Positions 34,470-42,637 of a stretch of DNA of 64,000 bases are shown here, one piece after another. Made by a program: the position numbers and the translations under genes. The notes beneath the pieces were generated by a model, which was not told the DNA's origin, searched no databases, and saw only the letters and a program-made list of their open reading frames with translations. Every line of letters starts with the position of its first letter. Positions within the stretch are counted from its first letter, which is position 1. The DNA is from Cupriavidus pauculus. GTDB lineage: Bacteria > Pseudomonadota > Gammaproteobacteria > Burkholderiales > Burkholderiaceae. Location: the NCBI RefSeq assembly GCF_003854935.1, contig NZ_CP033970.1, positions 1,178,001 to 1,242,000 on the forward strand, read 5' to 3'.

Positions 34470-35572
34470 TGCGGGGCGTGCGTGGTGCGATGGCGCTGGC
34501 GGGTATGGCGGGGGTGGCGGCGATGGCGTGGATGGGTGCGGCGACAGCGGCCGATGCGCCCGCTGTCGTCGACCAGAACGGCCACCGCGTGGTGCTGCCG
34601 GCGCAGGTGCGGCGCGTGGCGGTAATCCCGATCCCGCTCGCGTCGATGGTGATGGCCGTCGATGGCGGCGCCCAGCGGCTGGCGGCCATGCACACGGCCA
34701 GCCGTGCCGACTTCGATTACGGCCTGCTCGGCCGGCTGTTCCCGGACGCGGCCCGCATCCCCGCGCAGATCGCGGGCGAGGGCTTCGTGCCGAACGTGGA
34801 GGCGCTGGCCGCCAGCGGCGCCGACGTCGTGATCCAGTGGGGCGACCGGGGCGACGACATCGTGCGGCCGATCCGCGAACTGGGCCTGCCGGTGGTGACC
34901 GTGCGCTACGGCGACAGCAGCCTGGCGGCCGGCTGGCTGCGGCTGGTCGGCGCCAGCCTGGGCAAGCCGGCGCGCGGCGAGCGGCTGGCGCAATGGTTCG
35001 AGTCGCGCCGCGCCGACGTCGCCGCCCGTACCGCGCCGATTGCCGCCGCCGAGCGCCCGCGCGTGCTGTACCTGCAACGGGCGCGCTCGGGCCTGCGCGC
35101 GGCCGGCAAGGGCACCAGCATGGACGGCGATATCCGGCTGGCGGGCGGCGTGAACGTGGCCGCCGGCGTGCCGGGCTTCGCGCAGGTCAGCGTCGAGCAA
35201 CTGCTGGCCTGGGACCCGCAGGTCGTGCTGCTGAACAACTTCGAGCCCGGCCTGGTGCCGGCCGACCTCTATGGCGATGCGCGGCTGCGCGGGCTGGCCG
35301 CGGTGCGCGAGCGGCGCGTCTACAGCTATCCGCACGGCGGTTTTCGCTGGGACCCGCCCAGCCAGGAAACGCCGCTGACGCTCGACTGGCTGTCCAGCCT
35401 GTTTCATCCGCAACGGGCCGAGCCCGGCATCCGCGACCGGATTGCCGACGCCTACCGCCTGCTTTACGACTACCGCATGACGCCGCGCGATACCGACGAC
35501 CTGCTCAAGCTCGACGCCAACGGCGCCAGCGCCTACTACCGCGCACTGTTCGGCCAGGGCGCCGCGCCATGA
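34469..35572 (+). CDS. ABC transporter periplasmic binding protein (iron-siderophore/BtuF-like fold)
   Basis: 367 residues. The signal peptide (about 1-28, AATAADAP) lacks a lipobox Cys, so it is soluble in the periplasm. VVDQNGHRVVLPAQVRRVAVIPIPLASMVMA opens the class III binding fold; FVPNVEALAASGADVVIQWG, VEQLLAWDPQVVLLNNF and VRERRVYSYPHGGFRWDPPSQETPLTLDWLSSLFHP follow. The ATG overlaps the receptor stop (TGATG), so translation is coupled. It hands the TonB receptor's ligand to the permease encoded next. Confidence 0.92.
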   Translation: MRGVRGAMALAGMAGVAAMAWMGAATAADAPAVVDQNGHRVVLPAQVRRVAVIPIPLASMVMAVDGGAQRLAAMHTASRADFDYGLLGRLFPDAARIPAQIAGEGFVPNVEALAASGADVVIQWGDRGDDIVRPIRELGLPVVTVRYGDSSLAAGWLRLVGASLGKPARGERLAQWFESRRADVAARTAPIAAAERPRVLYLQRARSGLRAAGKGTSMDGDIRLAGGVNVAAGVPGFAQVSVEQLLAWDPQVVLLNNFEPGLVPADLYGDARLRGLAAVRERRVYSYPHGGFRWDPPSQETPLTLDWLSSLFHPQRAEPGIRDRIADAYRLLYDYRMTPRDTDDLLKLDANGASAYYRALFGQGAAP

Positions 35573-36582
35573 CGCGCACCCGTACCCTGGCCACGCCCGT
35601 CTTGCTGACGGCCTTGCCAGTCATCGCGCTGCTGGCCATCGGGCTGGGCCGCTACACCGTGGATCCGGGCACCGTGCTGCGCATCCTGGCGTCGCCGCTG
35701 CTGGGGCCGGGCGATGTGGCGCCGATGCAGGCCAGCGTCGTGGCCGGCGTGCGGCTGCCGCGCGTGCTGCTGGCCGGGCTGGTCGGCGCGGGGCTGGCCG
35801 GCGCCGGCGCGGCGTTGCAGGCGCTGTTCCGCAACCCGCTGGCCGAGCCGCAGCTGCTGGGCGTGTCGTCCGGCGCGGCGTTCGGCGGCGTGCTGGCGCT
35901 GCTCTGGCTGGGCGATGGCTGGCCCGTGGTCTCGGGCGCGCTGCTGTGGGGCATGCTGGCGCTGTTCGCGGTGTACTGGCTCGCGGGGGGCCGGCGCGGC
36001 CAGTCCGGCACGGTGCTGCTGGTGCTGGCCGGCATCGTCGTCAACGCGGTGTTCGCGGCCGGCGTGTCGCTGATCAAGCTGATGGCGGACCCGCAGAACC
36101 AGTTGCCGGCCATCGTCTTCTGGCTCATGGGCAGCCTTGCGGCGGCCGACTACGCGCGGCTGGCGCTGGCGCTGCCGTGCATCGGCGCCAGCCTGCTGCT
36201 GCTGTACGGGCTGCGGTTCCACCTGATGGCGCTGGCCGTGGGGGATGCCGACGCGCGCAGCCTCGGCGTGCCGGTGGTGCGCGTGCGCGTGCTGGCGCTG
36301 CTGGCCGTCGGCCTGATCGCGGCGTCCAGCGTGGCCGTCTGCGGCGTGGTGGGCTGGGTGGGGCTGGTGGTGCCGCATCTGGTGCGCATGGCCTGCGGCA
36401 GCCACCATCGCCATTTCCTGCTGCATACCGTGCTGGCGGGCGCCGGCTACCTGATCGTCGTCGATACGCTGGCACGCACGCTGACGCCGATGGAGATACC
36501 ACTCGGCGCGCTGACGGCGTTGCTGGGCGCGCCGGTGTTCGCGGTGCTGATCCGCAGGCTCGGAGGCAGCGCCCATGGCTGA
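35569..36582 (+). CDS. FecCD-family ABC transporter permease
   Basis: 337 residues with about 10 membrane helices. RLPRVLLAGLVGAGLAGAGAALQALFRNPLAEPQLLGVSSGAAFGG is the FecCD/BtuC signature, and FWLMGSLAAADYARL plus GVVGWVGLVVPHLVRMACG (the ATPase-contact loop region) confirm it. It moves the chelated metal across the inner membrane as a homodimer. It overlaps the binding-protein gene by 4 bp and the ATPase gene by 8 bp. Confidence 0.95.
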   Translation: MTRTRTLATPVLLTALPVIALLAIGLGRYTVDPGTVLRILASPLLGPGDVAPMQASVVAGVRLPRVLLAGLVGAGLAGAGAALQALFRNPLAEPQLLGVSSGAAFGGVLALLWLGDGWPVVSGALLWGMLALFAVYWLAGGRRGQSGTVLLVLAGIVVNAVFAAGVSLIKLMADPQNQLPAIVFWLMGSLAAADYARLALALPCIGASLLLLYGLRFHLMALAVGDADARSLGVPVVRVRVLALLAVGLIAASSVAVCGVVGWVGLVVPHLVRMACGSHHRHFLLHTVLAGAGYLIVVDTLARTLTPMEIPLGALTALLGAPVFAVLIRRLGGSAHG

Positions 36583-37378
36583 CATCGTCCTGTCCTGCGA
36601 CGGCATCGGGCACCGCTACGGCGACCGCACCGTGCTGCGCGACATCGGCCTGCGGCTGCCGCGTGGCGCGCGCTGCGCGCTGCTGGGCGCCAACGGGGCC
36701 GGCAAGTCGACGCTGCTGCGGATTCTGGCCGGACAACTGGCGCCGGCCACGGGGCGGGTCGTGCGCGCGGGCCGCATCGGCTTCGTGCCGCAGGAGGTGC
36801 ATCCGGCCCTGCCGATCAGCGCGCTGGAAATGGTGCTGCTGGGCCGCGCCGGCGGCATCTCGCTGCTGCGCGCACCGGGCCGGGCCGACTATGACGCGGC
36901 GCGCGCCGCGCTGGGCCGCGTGCAGGCGTTGCACCTGGCCGACCGCACGTTCCTGTCGCTCTCCGGCGGCGAACGCCAACTGGTGGTGCTGGCGCGTGCG
37001 CTGGCCGCGCAGGCGAGCCTGCTGCTGCTGGACGAGCCGTGTGCGGCGATGGACTGGCACAACCAGGCGCTGACGCTGCGGCTGCTGGCCGAACTGGCCG
37101 CCGATGGCATCACCGTGCTGTTCAGCACGCACGTGCCGCAGCACGCGCTGGAATGCGCGAGCCATGCCGTGCTGCTGTTCGGCGATGGCCGCCACGCCTT
37201 CGGGCCGCCGGACGCCGTCATGGACGAGGCCGCGCTGTCCCGCCTCTATCGCCTGCCCGTGCGCCGCGTGCGCATGGCCGGGCTGGGCGGCGCCGGCACG
37301 GCCGTGCCGGTGTTCTCGCATCCCCCCTCCCAACCGTCTTCTCCACAGCCGGCGCAACCCTGCGCAACATCGTCATGA
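36575..37378 (+). CDS. ABC transporter ATP-binding protein (FecE/BtuD-like)
   Basis: 267 residues. Walker A GANGAGKST (about 38-46), Q-loop FVPQE, signature LSGGERQ, Walker B LLLLDEPCAAMDWHN and H-loop STHVPQHALE are complete. It powers the FecCD permease. The C-terminal 30 residues form a Ser/Pro-rich tail (VPVFSHPPSQPSSPQPAQ) not needed for the fold. The stop overlaps the start of the next gene (ATGA), showing that the following small gene belongs to the same transport operon. Confidence 0.95.
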   Translation: MADIVLSCDGIGHRYGDRTVLRDIGLRLPRGARCALLGANGAGKSTLLRILAGQLAPATGRVVRAGRIGFVPQEVHPALPISALEMVLLGRAGGISLLRAPGRADYDAARAALGRVQALHLADRTFLSLSGGERQLVVLARALAAQASLLLLDEPCAAMDWHNQALTLRLLAELAADGITVLFSTHVPQHALECASHAVLLFGDGRHAFGPPDAVMDEAALSRLYRLPVRRVRMAGLGGAGTAVPVFSHPPSQPSSPQPAQPCATSS

Positions 37379-38001
37379 GTTCTGTCCTGCACGTCCGTGC
37401 CATCGCCCACGAGGTGCCGTCGTTCATCGCGCTGCTTCAGGCACGCGGCATGGCGTCGCATTCGCTGCGCGATCTGCACGATGCCGACTTCCTGGGCCGG
37501 CGCGCCATCCTGATCGAAGCCCATGTCGACCAGCGCGCGCTGCTGCGCCACCGCGCGGTCCTGCGCACCCATCTGGACGCCGGCGGCACGCTGGTCTTCA
37601 ACGGCCACCTGGTCTATCCGATCTTCGACGAACTGGCGCCGTTCCGCGTGGCGGCGGGGCGGGGCGTGCGCGACCTGATCGTCGAGCGGGTGCACGCCCA
37701 CCCGGTCTTCGCCGGCGTGTCGTGCGACGACCTGAGCTTCCGGCGCGGCGTGGCCGGCTTCTACGGCCGGGGCGCCAACCCCGCGCCGCCGGGCGCCGTG
37801 GTGCTGCACCGGCTGCGGCAGGACGGCTCGCCGCTGGACTGGGTCTGGCAGCGCCCGGCCGGCGGGCAGGTATTCATGCACGGCGGCAATTCGTGCTGGA
37901 TGTACGTGGACGACGAGACCAGCGCGGCGCGCATCGGCCCGCAGTTGCTGGACTGGATCCAGGCCGGCGCACCCGCACTGGCCACAGCCAACGGAGACTG
38001 A
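37375..38001 (+). CDS. Uncharacterised protein, possible class I glutamine-amidotransferase-like fold (1 of 2)
   Basis: 208 residues, cytoplasmic, no signal peptide. FLGRRAILIEAHVDQRALLRHRAVLRTHLDAGGTLVFNGH looks like the strand-helix core of a class I amidotransferase/ThuA-like flavodoxin-type fold; HPVFAGVSCDDLSF and GGQVFMHGGNSCWMYVDDET come later. No clear catalytic Cys-His-Glu triad was identified. It resembles the next gene product in order of motifs (sheet/helix core, HxxF, PPGAV, closing helix), so the two are probably distant paralogues. Translation is coupled to the ABC ATPase (ATGA overlap), implying a role linked to the imported metal complex. Confidence 0.5.
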   Translation: MSSVLHVRAIAHEVPSFIALLQARGMASHSLRDLHDADFLGRRAILIEAHVDQRALLRHRAVLRTHLDAGGTLVFNGHLVYPIFDELAPFRVAAGRGVRDLIVERVHAHPVFAGVSCDDLSFRRGVAGFYGRGANPAPPGAVVLHRLRQDGSPLDWVWQRPAGGQVFMHGGNSCWMYVDDETSAARIGPQLLDWIQAGAPALATANGD

Positions 38002-38004
38002 ACC

Positions 38005-38616
38005 GTGCGTATCGCATTCGTGGATGGCGGCACCTATTACCATCACGCAACCTTCAACGACCCCGCGCTGCGCGGGTATTTCGACGCCAACGTCTACGCG
38101 CCCGACCTGCCGCAGGCAGACCTGGCCCCGTTCGACTGCCTGTACGTGGCCAGCCGCCAGAACCCGGCGGACCTGGTGGCGGCGCGCCCGGCGATCGACG
38201 CCTTCCTGGCGGCCGGCAAGCTCGTGGTGGCGCTGGGCGAATGCCGCGCCGACCTGTGGCTCGACGGCGTGCAATGGCGGCCCACGGTCACCAATTTCTG
38301 GTGGTGGCTGGAGCCCGATGCGGACAGCGGGCTGCGCGTCGGCGATCCCGGCCACGGGCTGTTCCGCCGGATGCGGCTGGCCGACGCCACGTGGCACCGC
38401 CACGGCGACCTGCTGACGCCACCCGGTGCCGTGTCGGTGGTGGATACCGTCGATGGCCGCTCGGTGCTGTACGACGACGCGGCCACCGGCCCGGGCCGGC
38501 GCATCGTGGCGACGCTGGACCCGTGCTACCACCACGGCAGCTACTTCATGCCTGCCGCGTCGCGGTTCCTGCACCACTTCCTGCCGTGGCTCAAGGACGG
38601 CGCGCCGCCGACGTGA
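38005..38616 (+). CDS. Uncharacterised protein, possible class I glutamine-amidotransferase-like fold (2 of 2)
   Basis: 203 residues. MRIAFVDGGTYYHHATFNDPALRGYFDANVYAPDLPQADLAPFDCLYVASRQNPADLV has the alternating strand/helix pattern of amidotransferase-like or ThuA-like domains, and AAGKLVVALGECRADLW places a Cys near where a nucleophile would sit. TLDPCYHHGSYFMP adds Cys and two His near the C-terminus. It starts 3 bp after the preceding related gene and is the last gene of the Fur-box operon. Function unknown; handling of an imported chelate or its breakdown is an inference from context. Confidence 0.5.
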   Translation: MRIAFVDGGTYYHHATFNDPALRGYFDANVYAPDLPQADLAPFDCLYVASRQNPADLVAARPAIDAFLAAGKLVVALGECRADLWLDGVQWRPTVTNFWWWLEPDADSGLRVGDPGHGLFRRMRLADATWHRHGDLLTPPGAVSVVDTVDGRSVLYDDAATGPGRRIVATLDPCYHHGSYFMPAASRFLHHFLPWLKDGAPPT

Positions 38617-38641
38617 CCGCCAGCCGGCCCCGGACGCAAAA

Positions 38642-38667
38642 ACGCCCGGCGAGGCATCGCCGGGCGT
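38642..38667 (-). terminator. Terminator of the 12-residue-repeat gene
   Basis: ACGCCCGGCGA and TCGCCGGGCGT form an 11-bp perfect stem with loop GGCA. Read on the minus strand it is followed by TTTT, so it ends the 38695 gene; it may also stop the plus-strand transport operon. Confidence 0.85.
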
Positions 38668-38694
38668 CGGGTGGCGGCGGCAGGCCGCGCGGGG

Positions 38695-39060
38695 TTACTT
38701 GCTGGACTTGGCGCCGTCGGTATAGGGATCGGGCTTGCCGACCCGCGCGCCGTCGGTATAGGGATCGGGCTTGCCGGTGCGGGCGCCGTCCGTGTACGGG
38801 TTGTACTTGTCCGACTTCGCACCGTCCGTGTACGGATCGGCCTTGGCCGACGGGGCCAGGTCGGTCCGCGTGGACTGCTTGGCGCCATCGGTGTAGGGGT
38901 CGAACTTGCCGGCCTTGGCGCCGTCGGTGTACGGGTCGGCCTTGCCGGCCTTGGCACCCTGCGAGTACGGATCGAACTGCTTGGTTTGCCCGTGTGCAAG
39001 CGGGGCCATGGCCACGGCCGCGGCTGCGACGATCAGGCTGGAAAGGAGTGTCTTGCTCAT
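38695..39060 (-). CDS. Secreted DPYTDGAK-repeat protein
   Basis: 121 residues. The signal peptide (about 1-24, ending AHG) is followed almost entirely by seven copies of a motif (D/N)PY(T/S)(D/Q)GA(K/R), mostly on a 12-residue period: copies begin near DPYSQGAKAGK, DPYTDGAKAGK, DPYTDGAKQST, DPYTDGAKSDK, NPYTDGARTGK, DPYTDGARVGK and DPYTDGAKSSK. One longer spacer (RTDLAPSAKA) interrupts after the third. The product should be a small, Lys- and Asp-rich, probably disordered periplasmic or exported protein. Function unknown. Own terminator downstream. Confidence 0.8.
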   Translation of the reverse strand: MSKTLLSSLIVAAAAVAMAPLAHGQTKQFDPYSQGAKAGKADPYTDGAKAGKFDPYTDGAKQSTRTDLAPSAKADPYTDGAKSDKYNPYTDGARTGKPDPYTDGARVGKPDPYTDGAKSSK

Positions 39061-39185
39061 GAGAGCCTCGCCAGTTGAGGGCGCGATTCAGGGGCCCGCC
39101 CGAGTGCGCCCACTAAGCCATCGGGCAGGCGGCATGACGCCTGGAATGCAATCTCTGCAAGGATAGTCGCTGACGCCGGAACCTG

Positions 39186-39204
39186 CCGTTACGGCCGGTA
39201 ACGG
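39186..39204 (-). terminator. Hairpin downstream of the phasin-like gene
   Basis: CCGTTAC and GTAACGG form a perfect 7-bp stem around GGCCG, 11 bp after the end of the 39215 gene. There is no good T run, so it is either a weak terminator or an mRNA-end stabiliser. Confidence 0.4.
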
Positions 39205-39214
39205 TTCTCGGCGG

Positions 39215-39658
39215 CTAGTGCGCCGCCGGCTTGCGCGGCCGGGGCGTCTCGCGGACCTGCGCGGCCGGGACATCGACCACCGCATCGGCCGCCGCATCCG
39301 TGGCCGCGGTGGCCAGCGCCGGCATGCCCAGCATGTGGCCCCAGGCGTCCATCCAGGCCCGCTGCGTGGCCGCGCCCAGTTCCATCATGGCCGACGCGTA
39401 GTGCAGCGGGATCGACAACAGCGGCATCTGGTTGTTCCACTGGCGCGCGTACAGCTCCTCCGGGTCCTGCGGGACAAAGAACGACGCCCAGTCGAACTGC
39501 GCCTCCTCGGTCATGGACTTCGTGAAATCGGTGTTCAGGCCCATGAACTTCTGCCACGTTTCCATCACCTTGGCGTCGCCGAACGGCGCAAAGGCGGGGA
39601 ACGGGAAGGTGGCAGGCATGGCCCAGGTGGCCCAGAAGGTCGTCGGATTGCTTGGCAT
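39215..39658 (-). CDS. Small soluble protein, possibly phasin-like
   Basis: 147 residues, no signal peptide. Amphipathic helices (KVMETWQKFMGLNTDFTKSM, LLSIPLHYASAMMELGAATQRAWMDAWGHMLGM) and an Ala/Pro/Lys-rich C-terminal tail (AAADAVVDVPAAQVRETPRPRKPAAH) resemble small granule-associated phasins of polyhydroxyalkanoate producers, but no decisive phasin motif was identified. CCGGAG precedes the ATG. Stand-alone gene. Hypothetical is the safe call; phasin-like is an inference from composition. Confidence 0.45.
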   Translation of the reverse strand: MPSNPTTFWATWAMPATFPFPAFAPFGDAKVMETWQKFMGLNTDFTKSMTEEAQFDWASFFVPQDPEELYARQWNNQMPLLSIPLHYASAMMELGAATQRAWMDAWGHMLGMPALATAATDAAADAVVDVPAAQVRETPRPRKPAAH

Positions 39659-39923
39659 GCTGGAAACTCCGGTTGAAAAACCTGTGAGGAAAAAAGTGCT
39701 GCAAGCGGGGCGCGTGATGGTTGTCTGGCGGTGCGCAGGGCGCGCACATCACGGCAACCCCCGGGGGCGACCACCACATCGTGTGCCCATCCGGCCGATG
39801 GGTCAACCGGCAGGCGTGACGCGGTGGCCCGGGCATCACGTGTGCGCCGCGCCGGGGCTCGGGGCGGCCCAGCGTGTGACATATCGCAGGCACAATAGCG
39901 GCTCTTCATGACCGGGATGGGAA

Positions 39924-40850
39924 ATGGAACTGCGGCAACTGCGCTACTTCGTGCACGTGGTGGAACTGGGCAGCATGGGGCAGGCGGCCCAGCGGCTCGG
40001 CGTGGTCACGTCGGCGCTGAGCCAGCAGATCAGCCGGCTGGAAAGCGAGCTGTCCACGCGCCTGCTGCAGCGTACGTCCACGGGCGTGGTGCCCACCGAT
40101 GCCGGGCTGGCGTTCTGGCGCCAGGCGCAACTGGCGCTGCGCCATGCCGACGATGCGGCGCTGGCGGCCCGTACCGCGCGGCTGTCGGGCCATGTCAGCG
40201 TGGGCATGGCACCGAGCACGCTGGCCGTGCTGGGCCCGTCGTTCATGGTCGCCATGCGCGACCGCTATCCCGATATCCGCCTGCACCTCGTGGAAAGCCT
40301 GTCCGGCGGGCTGGCGACGATGATCGGCGCGCGGCAGCTCGACCTTGCCGTGCTGTTCCAGCTTGAGCCGGGGCAGCGCTGGAGCAGCCTGCCGCTGCTG
40401 GAAGAGCGGCTGTTCGTGATCGCGCGGGCCGACCAGCCGGGGCTGCCGGCGGCCCGCACCATGCGGCTCGACGAGATTGGCGACCTGCCGCTGATCCTGC
40501 CCAGCGGCTCGCATGGGCTGCGGGCGGTGCTCAACGCCGCGTCGGCGCGCAGCCAGCGGCCGCTGAACGTGGTGGCCGAGATCGACGGGCTGGCCGTGCT
40601 GATGGATGCGGTGCGCGCCGGCATCGGCGCGACGATCCAGCCCGGCGCGGCCGTGGCGCGCCACCTGGGCGATCCGCTGGCGCTGATCGAGATCTCGGAC
40701 GCCGGCGTGAGCCGGCCCAACCTGCTGGTCAGCCTGTCCGACGACGAACTGTCGCCGGCCGGCCTGGCCGCGCGCGGCGTGCTGGAGCAGGTGGCGCGCC
40801 AGCTGGTGACGGCCGGCCGCTGGCCCGGCGCGACCCTTCACAAATCCTGA
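39924..40850 (+). CDS. LysR family transcriptional regulator
   Basis: 308 residues. MELRQLRYFVHVVELGSMGQAAQRLGVVTSALSQQISRLESELSTRLLQRT is a standard LysR helix-turn-helix; the effector domain spans about 90-300 (GHVSVGMAPSTLAVLGPSFMVAMRDRYPDIRLHLVESLSGGL). It resembles NAC/CatR-like LysR members. It is followed on the same strand after 103 bp by a Bug receptor gene, a pairing common in Burkholderiales, so it may regulate uptake of that carboxylate. Confidence 0.92.
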   Translation: MELRQLRYFVHVVELGSMGQAAQRLGVVTSALSQQISRLESELSTRLLQRTSTGVVPTDAGLAFWRQAQLALRHADDAALAARTARLSGHVSVGMAPSTLAVLGPSFMVAMRDRYPDIRLHLVESLSGGLATMIGARQLDLAVLFQLEPGQRWSSLPLLEERLFVIARADQPGLPAARTMRLDEIGDLPLILPSGSHGLRAVLNAASARSQRPLNVVAEIDGLAVLMDAVRAGIGATIQPGAAVARHLGDPLALIEISDAGVSRPNLLVSLSDDELSPAGLAARGVLEQVARQLVTAGRWPGATLHKS

Positions 40851-40953
40851 ACACGGTACGCCGGGGCGGGGCTGGCGCGCCGGGTGCCCGCTTGCGTAGA
40901 GTCGGGGGTCCAGCAGATCCCACAAATCCAACGATTCCCGCAGGAGACTCCGC

Positions 40954-41943
40954 ATGACCTCACGCATGCCGCGCCGCGTCGCGCTCAAGGCGCTTGGCAC
41001 CTTTGCCCTGGCCGCCGCCCTTTCCGGTTCCGCCCTGGCCGCCGACAACTGGCCGTCCAAGCCGATCACGCTGGTCGTGCCGTTCGCGTCGGGCGGCACC
41101 ACCGACATCATCGGCCGGGCGGTCGGCCAGCGGCTGGGCGAGGCGCTGGGCCAGCCCGTGGTGGTGGACAACCGCCCCGGCGCGGGCGGCACCATCGGCG
41201 GCGCCCTGGTGGCGCGCGCCAACCCGGACGGCTACACGTTCCTGCTGGCCACCGTGGCCCACACCATGGCGCCCGGCATCTACAAGTCCCTGCCGTACGA
41301 CTTCCAGAAGGATCTGGCGCCCATCGGCATGGTGGCGCTGACGCCCAACGTGCTGATCGTCAATCCGTCGATCCCGGCCAAGACCGTGCAGGAGCTGGTG
41401 GCCTACATCAAGGCCAATCCGGGCAAGGTCAACTATGGCTCGGCCGGCATCGGCAGCACCGAGCACCTGTCCGGCGAGCTGTTCCGCGCGCTGACCAGGA
41501 CCGATATTTCGCACGTGCCGTACAAGGGCGGCGCGCCGATGATGACCGACCTGATGGCCGGCCAGATCCAGATGGCCATCGAGACCAGCCCGTCGGCCAA
41601 TCCCCATATCAAGAGCGGCAAGGTCAAGGCGCTGGCGGTGACGTCGGCCAAGCGCTCGGCGGCCTATCCCGGCGTGCCGACCGTGGCGGAGAGCGGCGTG
41701 CCCGGCTACGAGGTGACCACGTGGTACGCGCTGATGGCCCCGCACGGCACGCCGGAGCCGATCCGCCAGCGCATGAGCGCCGAACTGGCCAAGGTGCTGA
41801 AGCAGCCCGACGTGCAGAAGCGCTTTGACGAGCAGGGCGTGACCGCCGGCGACATGACGCCGCCGCAGCTGGCCGGCTTCATCAAGACCGAAACCGCCAA
41901 GTGGACGCAGGTAGCAAAGGATTCCGGCGCCAAGGCCGAATAA
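40954..41943 (+). CDS. Bug/TTT family periplasmic substrate-binding protein
   Basis: 329 residues. A signal peptide with an Arg pair (MTSRMPRRVALKALGTFALA to SALAA) precedes PITLVVPFASGGTTDIIGRAVGQRLGEALGQPVVVDNRPGAGGTIGG, KANPGKVNYGSAGIGSTEHLSGELF, HVPYKGGAPMMTDLMAGQIQ and VPTVAESGVPGYE, the full set of TTT receptor motifs. It binds a carboxylated ligand in the periplasm. GCAGGAGAC precedes the ATG. No membrane components adjoin; the LysR upstream is the likely regulator. Confidence 0.93.
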   Translation: MTSRMPRRVALKALGTFALAAALSGSALAADNWPSKPITLVVPFASGGTTDIIGRAVGQRLGEALGQPVVVDNRPGAGGTIGGALVARANPDGYTFLLATVAHTMAPGIYKSLPYDFQKDLAPIGMVALTPNVLIVNPSIPAKTVQELVAYIKANPGKVNYGSAGIGSTEHLSGELFRALTRTDISHVPYKGGAPMMTDLMAGQIQMAIETSPSANPHIKSGKVKALAVTSAKRSAAYPGVPTVAESGVPGYEVTTWYALMAPHGTPEPIRQRMSAELAKVLKQPDVQKRFDEQGVTAGDMTPPQLAGFIKTETAKWTQVAKDSGAKAE

Positions 41944-41964
41944 CGCCACCCACCGCCGTGGCGC

Positions 41965-42582
41965 CTACAGCGCGCGGCGGATCTCCGCCACGCCAAACGC
42001 GGCCAGCGCCAGCCCGGCCACGCGGTCGATCCACTGGCGCAACCGCGTGCCCAGCGCATGCCGGGCGCCGGTGACCATCGCCACCAGCACGCACCACCAC
42101 GCGATGGACCCGCAGAACACGCCCAGCACCGTGGTCATGGCGATGGTCGTCGAGAATGCCCCGCGCGGCGCCAGCGTGGCGAACAGCGCGGCGAACATGA
42201 TCACAGTCTGCGGGTTGGTCAGCGTCAGCAGCAAGGCGCTGCCGAACGCGCGCAGCTTCGACCCATTGGCGCGCAGCGTGGCCACCTGCTCCGTGGGCTT
42301 CTGGAAGAACGTGCGCAGCCCCAGGTAGAGCAGGAACAGCCCGGCGGCCACGTGCAGCGGCTTGTCGTAGGCCAGCATGAACTGCGACACCCCCACCAGC
42401 CCCAGCGCGGCCACCAGCCCGTAGACCGCGTCGCCGCAGGCAATGCCGAAGCCGATGGCCAGCCCGGCGCGCGGGCCATCGGTCAGTGTGCGGCGGATGC
42501 AGAGCATGCCCATCGGGCCGACGGGCGCGGCCACCGCCAGGCCAACGCCGGCAGCGGTCAGGAACAGGGCGGGCAGGGACAT
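41965..42582 (-). CDS. LysE/RhtB family amino acid exporter
   Basis: 205 residues, about six membrane helices. LTAAGVGLAVAAPVGPMGMLCIRRTLTDGPRAGLAIGFGIACGDAVYGLVAALGL is the LysE/RhtB signature, and LTLTNPQTVIMFAALFATL is the conserved NP motif helix. Members export amino acids or homoserine lactone-like compounds. ATG 42582 has GGAG 8 bases upstream and is preferred over ATG 42600. Convergent with the Bug receptor gene; substrate unknown. Confidence 0.9.
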   Translation of the reverse strand: MSLPALFLTAAGVGLAVAAPVGPMGMLCIRRTLTDGPRAGLAIGFGIACGDAVYGLVAALGLVGVSQFMLAYDKPLHVAAGLFLLYLGLRTFFQKPTEQVATLRANGSKLRAFGSALLLTLTNPQTVIMFAALFATLAPRGAFSTTIAMTTVLGVFCGSIAWWCVLVAMVTGARHALGTRLRQWIDRVAGLALAAFGVAEIRRAL

Positions 42583-42637
42583 CGCGGGGTCTCCGTTCAT
42601 GGTGGTCGTGGCAGGCCGATCGCAGCGATTCTATCGG

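Noticed and set aside
38695-39060. 36-bp DNA repeats as a CRISPR array
   Set aside because: The repeats are contiguous coding repeats (DPYTDGAK) with no unique spacers.
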